From JAEUHZ01 sp964552795 (GTDB taxonomy: Bacteria > Planctomycetota > UBA1135 > GCA-002686595), in the NCBI GenBank assembly GCA_964552795.1, contig CAZKIO010000003.1, forward strand, positions 1 through 64,000: a stretch of 64,000 bases of DNA, in the 5' to 3' direction. The position numbers and the translations under genes are program-made. Of the stretch, positions 9,191-15,164 are shown in pieces. Position 1 is the first letter of the stretch. Each line of letters starts with the position of its first letter. The notes beneath the pieces were generated by a model that had not been told where the DNA came from, made no database searches, and saw only the letters and a program-made list of their open reading frames with translations.

Positions 9191-9639
9191 TGCGCGCGGC
9201 GCTCCTGCTGCTCGTCGCGGTGGCCGGCTGCGCGGGGCCGCGTGATGCAGCGATCGAGACCGGGCCGGGTTCGGCGGACATCCACGACCTCGGTGCGGGC
9301 CCGGCGGAGGAACTCGCGGCGCGAGCGGTCCGCCGGCTGATCGACGACAGCGATCTTGCGGCGGGCGCGGCGCGCTGGAGCGCGGAGGATCCGCGCGTCC
9401 TGATCACGCTGCGCGCGGCCCGCGTCGAGGACGGCGAGGTCGGTGCGCGCTGGCACGCGGCCGTGCGCCGACAGTTGATGGCCACCGGCCGCTTCCTGGA
9501 GTGCCCCGCGACCGAGCGGCGCGCAGCAACCCTCGCGACGGCGCTGGATCGCAGCACCGCGCCGCCGCGTGCGCAGGTCCTCGTGCGCGAACCAGGCGGC
9601 GCCCTCCGGTTCAGGGCCAGCGGCCGGATCGACGTCTGA
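9190..9639 (+). CDS. LpoB-like penicillin-binding-protein activator lipoprotein
   Basis: A 149-residue lipoprotein with signal peptide MRAALLLLVAVAGC and an acylated Cys at about residue 14. The mature part shows the LpoB pattern: an ELAARAVRRLIDD helix, a DPRVLITLRAARVEDGE strand where LpoB has its conserved strand-turn, and WHAAVRRQLMATGRFLE, equivalent to the LpoB helix before the GKFR strand. In gamma-proteobacteria LpoB activates the glycosyltransferase of PBP1b. The overlap with the YcfL-like gene mirrors the E. coli order. The identity is low, so a general LpoB-superfamily envelope lipoprotein is the safe reading. Confidence 0.6.
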   Translation: MRAALLLLVAVAGCAGPRDAAIETGPGSADIHDLGAGPAEELAARAVRRLIDDSDLAAGAARWSAEDPRVLITLRAARVEDGEVGARWHAAVRRQLMATGRFLECPATERRAATLATALDRSTAPPRAQVLVREPGGALRFRASGRIDV

Positions 9640-9700
9640 TCCGGTTTGCAAGTTCCTAAGTCCGGCGTTCGGTTCGCGGGCCCGGCCGGCTGAGAACGAT

Positions 9701-9805
9701 GCCCTGAGGGATGGGCTGATTCCGAACCTGATTCCTTTCCGAGACGAACTTCCGCTTCGATGCCAAGAGCCCGCCGATCGCCATCGGCGGGCTCCTTTTC
9801 CATCC
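9701..9805 (+). repeat. Tandem terminator cassette, copy 1 (divergent)
   Basis: First of three related units between 9640 and 10274. It has CCTGAGGGATGGGCTG (from 9703), then GACGAACTTCCGCTTCGATG (near 9743), aligning with the cores of copies 2 and 3, and ends in a strong terminator hairpin. It is the most divergent copy and has a longer spacer before the core. No reading frame is supported. Confidence 0.4.
9767..9800 (+). terminator. Rho-independent terminator of cassette 1
   Basis: Perfect 12-bp stem (GAGCCCGCCGAT / ATCGGCGGGCTC), 4-base loop, followed by CTTTTC. It is a textbook intrinsic terminator and may end the YcfL/LpoB transcript. Confidence 0.8.
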
Positions 9806-9940
9806 CGCTCGACGGCGAGGTCCGCAGCGATCGCGCACGCGCCCGCAGCGAACGCGGGCTCGTCTGGGAAGTCGTGCGCAGCCCGTCGGGATCCGTCCGA
9901 TTCCTCGTGCGGTCCGGGCCGGACGCCGGCTGACTCGCCT

Positions 9941-10020
9941 GCAGCCAATGGCTGCGCTGGGGACAACTCTTCTCGATGAGGTCAGCCCGGGAGGCTCTGC
10001 CGCCCGGGCTGATTTCTTTT
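9941..10020 (+). repeat. Tandem terminator cassette, copy 2
   Basis: Order of elements: hairpin GCAGCCAATGGCTGC (9941-9955), linker GCTGGGGA, the 17-base core CAACTCTTCTCGATGAG (9964-9980), then a terminator. The 17-base core is identical in copy 3. The core contains a small CTC-GAT-GAG hairpin. There is no reading frame, so this looks like structured RNA: tandem small RNAs or tandem attenuators. Confidence 0.5.
9982..10020 (+). terminator. Rho-independent terminator of cassette 2
   Basis: Ten-base-pair stem TCAGCCCGGG (9982-9991) with CCCGGGCTGA (10003-10012), followed by TTTCTTTT. Confidence 0.8.
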
Positions 10021-10136
10021 CCGGGCGCTGGCGGGCAGCCGGGCGTCCGGGACCGAGCCGGGCGCCGGCCGCCCCCCGCAGTCCGCTCCGCGGCTTTTTG
10101 GCGTTCGGATCCCGGCCCCCCCTGGCTTGGGAACTT

Positions 10137-10216
10137 GCAGCCTGAGGGCTGTGCTGGGGATCCAACTCTTCTCGATGAGCAGGCCCGCCCGGTTCCGCCG
10201 GGCGGGCTTGTGTTTT
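10137..10216 (+). repeat. Tandem terminator cassette, copy 3
   Basis: Same order as copy 2: CAGCC-TGAG-GGCTG hairpin (10138-10151), GCTGGGGA linker, identical 17-base core (10163-10179), terminator. The core repeats 199 bases after copy 2. It lies just before the epimerase gene but ends in a terminator, and that gene appears to have its own -10 element after it. Confidence 0.5.
10183..10216 (+). terminator. Rho-independent terminator of cassette 3
   Basis: Perfect 10-bp stem GCCCGCCCGG (10183-10192) with CCGGGCGGGC (10198-10207), loop TTCCG, then TTGTGTTTT. Confidence 0.8.
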
Positions 10217-10259
10217 CGGACGGCGGGCCGCCCTGGATCACCCGAGGGCCCCGAGCCGA

Positions 10260-10265
10260 TAGCAT
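10260..10265 (+). promoter_or_regulatory. Putative -10 element of the epimerase gene (near-leaderless)
   Basis: TAGCAT ends nine bases before the ATG at 10275. Transcription would begin at or within a few bases of the start codon. Confidence 0.4.
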
Positions 10266-10274
10266 CCCGGCCCC

Positions 10275-11219
10275 ATGCCCCACTACCTCGTCACCGGCGG
10301 GGCCGGATTCGTCGGGTCCCACCTCGTTCACGCGCTCCTGGCGCGCGGTGACCAGGTGCGCGTGCTGGACGACCTCTCGACAGGTCGCGCCGAGAACCTG
10401 CCGGCGTCCGGCGCCGAACTGGTGAAGGGGTCGATCACCGACCCCGCGGCCTGCCGGCGCGCCTGCGCGGGCGTCGACGGCGTGTTCCACCAAGCCGCGC
10501 AGGTCTCGGTGCCGCGCAGCGTCGAGGCGCCGCTCGAGAGCTACCGGATCAACGTGATGGGCACGCTGCAGGTGCTCGAGGCTTGCCGCGAGAACGGCGT
10601 GCGCCGGGTCGTGTTCGCGGCTTCGTCGGCGGCCTACGGCGATGCGCCGGAGTTGCCCAAGGTGGAGACGATGCCGGCGCGCCCGCTCTCTCCCTACGCC
10701 AGCGGAAAACTGGCCGGCGAGGAACTGCTGCGCGTCTATGGGGAGCTGCACGGGATGCGCACCGTGTCGCTGCGCTACTTCAACGTGTTCGGGCCGCGGC
10801 AAGCCGACGACAGTCCGTACACGGGCGTGATCGCGATCTTCGCGCGCGCGCTGCTGGAGAACCGTCGCGCGAAGATCTTCGGCGACGGCGCGCAGACGCG
10901 CGACCTGACGTACGTGGACAACGTCGTGGCGGCGAACCTCGCGGCCATGCAACGCGAGCTGCCGGCGGGCATCGTGATCAACGTGGGGACGGGCGAGCGC
11001 GTCTCGGTGCTCGACGTGTACCGGGAGATGGCGCGGGCGCTGGGTTCGGAGCTCGAGCCGCAGCACGCGCCGCCGCGCGCCGGTGACGTGCGCGACAGCC
11101 TGGCCGACATCCGGCGCGCGCGCGAGCTGCTCGGGTACGTGCCGCAAATGCACTGGCGCGAGGGTCTGGCGCGGACCGTCGCCTGGTACCGCGAGCGCGC
11201 GTCCTCGTCGCTGCGCTGA
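10275..11219 (+). CDS. NAD-dependent UDP-sugar 4-epimerase family protein
   Basis: A 314-residue extended short-chain dehydrogenase acting on nucleotide sugars, most like UDP-glucose/UDP-GlcNAc 4-epimerases. The Rossmann GGAGFVG lies at residues 8-14. The catalytic triad is SSAAYG (Ser near 118) with Tyr141 and Lys145 in SPYASGK. RYFNVFGPRQ and the DLTYVDNVV stretch are typical of the substrate-binding part. It probably supplies activated sugars for surface glycans. It stands alone between the cassette array and the PEPCK operon, so the exact substrate cannot be inferred from context. Confidence 0.85.
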   Translation: MPHYLVTGGAGFVGSHLVHALLARGDQVRVLDDLSTGRAENLPASGAELVKGSITDPAACRRACAGVDGVFHQAAQVSVPRSVEAPLESYRINVMGTLQVLEACRENGVRRVVFAASSAAYGDAPELPKVETMPARPLSPYASGKLAGEELLRVYGELHGMRTVSLRYFNVFGPRQADDSPYTGVIAIFARALLENRRAKIFGDGAQTRDLTYVDNVVAANLAAMQRELPAGIVINVGTGERVSVLDVYREMARALGSELEPQHAPPRAGDVRDSLADIRRARELLGYVPQMHWREGLARTVAWYRERASSSLR

Positions 11220-11281
11220 GCGGGCATCCCGCGTCGGGAGAGGCCGCGAACGGCCGTGAAGCGGGCCTGCGCGGGGCCGCC

Positions 11282-11310
11282 TTGCCCGATTCCGCGGGCG
11301 CGGATAACCT
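11282..11310 (+). promoter_or_regulatory. Putative promoter of the PEP carboxykinase operon
   Basis: TTGCCC (11282-11287), 17-base spacer, TAACCT (11305-11310). It is the best -35/-10 pair seen in the window. The start codon is 72 bases further on, leaving room for a normal leader with an AGGAG ribosome site. Confidence 0.5.
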
Positions 11311-11382
11311 GCCGGACTTCACGATGTTCCGTGCACACCACGAGAGGCGCCCCGGGCGCCGCGCGCGGGACCAGGAGCCGAC

Positions 11383-13050
11383 ATGACGCTGACCGCCGAC
11401 TACCGCCAGGACCTCGAGGCCATCGGCCTCAAGACCGTCACCTACAAGCACAACCTCTCGAAGGAGGAGCTCTTCCGCGAGGCGATCCAGAACGATCGCG
11501 GCCGCGTCCGCAAGGACGGTCCGAGCAACGAGCAGAAGGCCTTCGCCACCAAGCTCGGCGTCAAGGGACCGCTGGTGTACTACACCGACCCCGACTGCAC
11601 CGGCCGGCGCGTCAAGGACACCTACGCGGTCGCCTGGCCCGAGGTCGCCGACCAGATCTGGTGGAAGGACGACATGCAACGCTTCGATCCGGCCAAGTAC
11701 CAGGGCCTGCTCAAGCGCGTTCTCGACCACCTCAACGCCAAGAAGGCGACCCTGTACGTCAAGGACGTCTTCGTCGGCGCCGACCCCAGCTTCGCCATCC
11801 CGTACCGCTTCGTGGGCGAGTACGCGACGCACGCGATGTTCGCGCACAACATGTTCCCCAAGGACCTGAAGGGCGTGAAGGACGTGGACAAGCGGCGCTG
11901 GACCATGATCAACGCCCCGTCGTTCACCTGCGTGCCCGAGCGCGACGGGTGCCGGGCCGAGGCGGCAATCGTGATCGACGTGAAGAACCGCATCTGCCTC
12001 GTCGCCGGTCGCGCGGACTACTGCGGCGTCGTGAAGAAGACCATCTTCACGGTCGGCAACTTCCTGCTGCCGCTGCAGGGCCGGCTCTCGATGCACTGCT
12101 CCGCGAACGTCGGTCCGGCGAACGACGCCGCGGTCATGTTCGGCCTCTCGGGCACGGGCAAGACGACGCTGTCGGCCGACCCGGGCCGCCGGCTGATCGG
12201 CGACGACGAGACGATCTGGAGCGACAACGGCCTGTGCAACCTCGAGGACGGCTGCTACGCCAAGCTGATCGACCTCGACAAGAACGCCGAGCCCGTGATC
12301 TGGGCCGCGCTGGAGAAGCCGGGCACGATCATCGAGAACGTCCCGCCGCCCAAGGGCCGCATGATGGCCGACGTCATGCCGCACGAGCTCGACCTGACGG
12401 ACCGCGCGATCACGGAGAACACGCGCTTCAGCTACCCGCTGAGCGCCAATCCCAACGTGATGCCCAACGCGCAGGGCCCGCACCCGCAGACCATCGTGCT
12501 GCTCACGGCCGACGCCTTCGGCGTGCTGCCGCCGCTCTCGGTGCTCGACGGCAAGCAGGTCATGTACCACTTCGTCTCGGGCTTCACGGCCAAGCTGGCC
12601 GGCACCGAGGTCGGCGTGACCGAGCCCAAGGCCGCGTTCTCGGCCTGCTTCGGTTCGCCGTTCATGGCGCACAAGCCGAGCGTCTACGCCAAGCTCCTGC
12701 GCGAGAAGATGGAGAAGCACAAGGCGCGCTGCATCCTGCTCAACACCGGCTGGAGCGGCGGCGCCTACGGCGTCGGCAAGCGCATCTCGATCAAGGACAC
12801 CCGCGCGCTGCTCAACGCTGCGCTGCGCGGCGACCTCGACGAGGGCAAGGTCAAGTACGAGATGCACCCGGTGTTCAACCTGAAGGTGCCGACCTCGTGC
12901 CCCGGCGTGGACGACAGCGTCCTCAACCCGCGCAACACCTGGTCCGACAAGGCGGCCTACGACGTCGCCGCGACGAAGCTCCGCGACCTGTTCCGCAAGA
13001 ACTTCGAGGACAAGAAGTTCGCGGACCTGGGCATCGAGCCCGTCATGTGA
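11383..13050 (+). CDS. pckA: Phosphoenolpyruvate carboxykinase (ATP type), divergent
   Basis: A 555-residue cytoplasmic enzyme converting oxaloacetate + ATP to phosphoenolpyruvate, the entry step of gluconeogenesis. The P-loop GLSGTGKTTLSADP (254-267) is that of the ATP-dependent family. Also present are TGRR with Arg75, VKK (218-220), MHCSAN with His238, and LIGDDE (271-276). Two motifs differ from the usual enzyme: after LIGDDE the family has HGW but here TIW is found, and NFEGGCYAK is replaced by NLEDGCYAK. The family's TGRSPKDK is TGRRVKDT. CAGGAG precedes the ATG. Four bases after the stop begins a small conserved-looking gene, so the three genes 11383-13833 probably form an operon. Confidence 0.92.
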   Translation: MTLTADYRQDLEAIGLKTVTYKHNLSKEELFREAIQNDRGRVRKDGPSNEQKAFATKLGVKGPLVYYTDPDCTGRRVKDTYAVAWPEVADQIWWKDDMQRFDPAKYQGLLKRVLDHLNAKKATLYVKDVFVGADPSFAIPYRFVGEYATHAMFAHNMFPKDLKGVKDVDKRRWTMINAPSFTCVPERDGCRAEAAIVIDVKNRICLVAGRADYCGVVKKTIFTVGNFLLPLQGRLSMHCSANVGPANDAAVMFGLSGTGKTTLSADPGRRLIGDDETIWSDNGLCNLEDGCYAKLIDLDKNAEPVIWAALEKPGTIIENVPPPKGRMMADVMPHELDLTDRAITENTRFSYPLSANPNVMPNAQGPHPQTIVLLTADAFGVLPPLSVLDGKQVMYHFVSGFTAKLAGTEVGVTEPKAAFSACFGSPFMAHKPSVYAKLLREKMEKHKARCILLNTGWSGGAYGVGKRISIKDTRALLNAALRGDLDEGKVKYEMHPVFNLKVPTSCPGVDDSVLNPRNTWSDKAAYDVAATKLRDLFRKNFEDKKFADLGIEPVM

Positions 13051-13054
13051 GCCG

Positions 13055-13456
13055 ATGAGCAACGAGCGACCCCTGTACCGCACGCGTCCGACCGCGCGGA
13101 GCCTGTGGCAGGAGTACCGCCTCTTTGCCGACCGCATCGAGCTCGACACGGTCCCCTTTGGCCGCGTGAAGGTGCCGCTGGGAGACGTGAAGGACGTCGC
13201 CGTGCGCCCGCCGCTCGTGATCTTCGACCTGTTCCGCGGCGACTACGGCCTGGGCGAGCTCCTGCGCGCGCCCAAGCTCGACATGGCGGACCTCGCGCAG
13301 CACGTCGTGCTGGAGAAGACCGGCTTCTGGAAGCAGTTCCGCATCACGCCCGACGACCCCGAGGCGTTCGTGGCGGCCGTGAAGGCCGCGCTCGAACGCT
13401 TCCGGGACGCCCGTCCCAAGGGCGGCACCCTGGACGGCAAGGACCTGGCACGATGA
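13055..13456 (+). CDS. Small protein of unknown function, possible PH-like domain
   Basis: A 133-residue soluble protein with no signal peptide or membrane segment. The middle alternates strands (YRLFADRIELDT, GRVKVPLGDVKDVAV) and ends in a long amphipathic helix (EAFVAAVKAALERF), which resembles bacterial PH-like domains; this is a fold guess only. It lies between pckA and a TPR gene, with a 4-bp ATGA overlap into the latter. I do not recognise a family. Confidence 0.75.
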   Translation: MSNERPLYRTRPTARSLWQEYRLFADRIELDTVPFGRVKVPLGDVKDVAVRPPLVIFDLFRGDYGLGELLRAPKLDMADLAQHVVLEKTGFWKQFRITPDDPEAFVAAVKAALERFRDARPKGGTLDGKDLAR

Positions 13457-13833
13457 CCGACGCGAAGACGCACTACCTGGCCGGACTCAAGCACTTCGGC
13501 CAGAACCGCTTCGAGGAGGCCATCGCCGAGTACGAGAAGGCGCTCGAGCTGCGCGCGGACTGGACGGACCTCTTGAACGCGCTGGCGACGGCGCAGAGCA
13601 AGCTCGGCCTGCACGCGGAGGCCGTCGAGACCATCGAACGCGCGATCGAGATCGATCCCGAAGACGCGTTCTCCTTCACGAGCCTCTCGATCTTCCTGCA
13701 GCGCATGGGGAAGATCCCCGAGGCCGAGGCCGCGGCCGCCAAGGCGCGCATGATCAACTGGAAGCTGGAGCTGAAGAAGAACCCCAATGCTCCGCCGCCG
13801 GAGCCGCCCGGCGGCATCAAGGTCGTCCAGTAG
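13453..13833 (+). CDS. Small TPR protein
   Basis: A 126-residue protein made of about three tetratricopeptide repeats (YLAGLKHFGQNRFEEAIAEY, then the LLNALATAQSKLGLHAEAVE and FTSLSIFLQRMGKIPEAEAA helices) and a short proline-rich tail. It should act as a binding adaptor in the cytoplasm. It overlaps the preceding gene by ATGA and ends four bases before a convergent gene. Its partner is unknown. Confidence 0.8.
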   Translation: MTDAKTHYLAGLKHFGQNRFEEAIAEYEKALELRADWTDLLNALATAQSKLGLHAEAVETIERAIEIDPEDAFSFTSLSIFLQRMGKIPEAEAAAAKARMINWKLELKKNPNAPPPEPPGGIKVVQ

Positions 13834-13837
13834 CGCG

Positions 13838-14152
13838 CTACTCGTCCTCGCTGTCGATGCCGAGTTGCGCGCGGCCCTCCGGCGAGATCCGCTGCGGGGT
13901 CCAGGGCGGATCCCACACGATCTGGATCTGCGTCCCGGACATGCCGGGCAGCGCGTTCAGGCGGCGCTTCATGACCTCGGGGATCGTGCGCGCTTCGGGG
14001 CAGCTCTGCGAGGTGAGCGTCATCGTCACGACGCAGGCGCCGGCCTCGTCCACCTTGACGTCGTAGATCAGACCCAGGTCCACGATGTTGACCGGGATCT
14101 CCGGGTCGAACACCTGCCGCAGTTCCTTGTAGACGTCTTCCGTGGTGGGCAT
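13838..14152 (-). CDS. MIP18/DUF59-family metal-sulfur cluster assembly protein
   Basis: A 104-residue protein of the DUF59 fold (SufT, PaaD and eukaryotic MIP18 relatives), which helps insert Fe-S clusters. Conserved features are VFDPEIPVNIVDLGLIYDV and TMTLTSQSCPEA, with Cys51 in the cluster-related position; the ending WDPPWTPQRISPEGRAQLGI is also typical. No suf or isc genes are adjacent, so it works in trans. It ends four bases from the convergent TPR gene. A TAGACT hexamer (14202-14197) lies 44 bases upstream. Confidence 0.88.
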   Translation of the reverse strand: MPTTEDVYKELRQVFDPEIPVNIVDLGLIYDVKVDEAGACVVTMTLTSQSCPEARTIPEVMKRRLNALPGMSGTQIQIVWDPPWTPQRISPEGRAQLGIDSEDE

Positions 14153-14196
14153 CGGGCGGTTCTCTGACTCCTGGGATCGATGAGGGAAACGCCGAG

Positions 14197-14202
14197 AGTC
14201 TA
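14197..14202 (-). promoter_or_regulatory. Putative -10 element of the MIP18-like gene
   Basis: TAGACT on the minus strand, 44 bases before the ATG at 14152. It would fall at the very end of the upstream pseudouridine synthase gene. Confidence 0.35.
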
Positions 14203-14934
14203 TCAGGATCGGCCCGGCCGGCGCCGCCCGCGGCCGCCGCTTCCGCCGCGGGGAGGCCCCTGCGCGCGATCTTGGCGCGCTTGCGCCGCCCGGGCCCGCA
14301 GATCCAGCAGATCGGCGGGCAGCGGCGCCTCGACGCGGACCTCGCCTCCTCCGGCGGGGTGGCGGAACGCGATGCGCCACGCGTGCAGGGCGATCCGACG
14401 GCTGCGGAACGGCAGCGTCGCGTCGCGGCCGCGCGCGTACTTGCGCTCGCCGACGAGCGGATGGCCGGCGTGCGCCGCGTGGACACGGATCTGGTTGCGG
14501 CGGCCCGTGACGAGATCGATCTCGAGCTCCGTGGCGACCTCGTGGCGCTGGAGCACGCTCCAGCGCGTCTGCGACGGCCGGCCCTGCGCCGACACGCGCG
14601 CGTGGGCGCCGGACTCGAGGATCGGCCAGTGCCACGTGCCGTTCTCGGCGCGCACCCTGCCCTGCGCCATCGCCCAATACGTCTTGTGGATCGCGCGCTC
14701 GCGGAACTGGACCTCGAGCGCGGCGCGCGTGTCCTCGTCCTTGGCGAGGAGCAGCGCGCCGGAGACCTCGAGGTCGAGGCGGTGGACGGGCAGGACAGCC
14801 CCGCCGGCCTCGGCCAGGATCTCGGGCACCGAGCGGGAGCGGGCGGCCGCGTCGGGGACCGACAGGATCCCGGGCGGCTTGTCGATCACGAGGAGGTGCT
14901 CGTCCTCGTGCAGGACCGCGAGGGGCGCCGGCAT
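14203..14934 (-). CDS. RluA-family pseudouridine synthase
   Basis: A 243-residue enzyme converting uridine to pseudouridine in rRNA or tRNA. The catalytic Asp54 lies in HRLD (51-54). GRRNQIRVH (144-152) and HPLVGERKYARG are further family motifs. No S4 RNA-binding domain precedes the catalytic domain, as in the short RluA/TruC-like members. A basic Arg/Gly-rich tail of ~25 residues may aid RNA binding. The substrate position cannot be told from sequence. A TAGGCT -10-like hexamer ends seven bases before the ATG, implying a leaderless message. Confidence 0.9.
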   Translation of the reverse strand: MPAPLAVLHEDEHLLVIDKPPGILSVPDAAARSRSVPEILAEAGGAVLPVHRLDLEVSGALLLAKDEDTRAALEVQFRERAIHKTYWAMAQGRVRAENGTWHWPILESGAHARVSAQGRPSQTRWSVLQRHEVATELEIDLVTGRRNQIRVHAAHAGHPLVGERKYARGRDATLPFRSRRIALHAWRIAFRHPAGGGEVRVEAPLPADLLDLRARAAQARQDRAQGPPRGGSGGRGRRRPGRS

Positions 14935-14941
14935 CTGACGG

Positions 14942-14947
14942 AGCCTA
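14942..14947 (-). promoter_or_regulatory. Putative -10 element of the pseudouridine synthase gene (leaderless)
   Basis: TAGGCT on the minus strand, seven bases before the start codon at 14934. Confidence 0.4.
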
Positions 14948-15146
14948 CGGTCCCCGGGCGTCCGGGGGCAGCCGGGTCTGGGTGAGCCCTCCCGGGGCGC
15001 GGGCGGGCAGGCGCCGGCGCGGGGAAAATGGAACCACGCTCGCGAGCGCCCTCAAGCCCTTGCTGGCGGCCACTTTGGGGACGCCCCCCAGGGCGGTCCC
15101 GGCGGCGGTGCCGGAGAGACCGCGGCTTGACAGCGCTGCGGAGCGA

Positions 15147-15161
15147 CCCCCACGGTGGGGG
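15147..15161 (+). promoter_or_regulatory. Hairpin covering the topA ribosome-binding region
   Basis: CCCCCA-CGG-TGGGGG ends just before the topA ATG at 15165. Its 3' arm is the only G-rich sequence at ribosome-site distance. Formation of the stem would hide it, so a translational control role is possible; chance in GC-rich DNA is the alternative. Confidence 0.3.
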
Positions 15162-15164
15162 GCG

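Noticed and set aside
9640..10274. Hammerhead ribozyme, tRNA-like or CRISPR-like array
   Set aside because: No conserved hammerhead core, no cloverleaf, and only three divergent units with terminators; repeats are not of CRISPR form.
15126..15131. TTGACA as a -35 box for topA
   Set aside because: No TANNNT hexamer lies 16-18 bases downstream; the position is filled by C/G runs.
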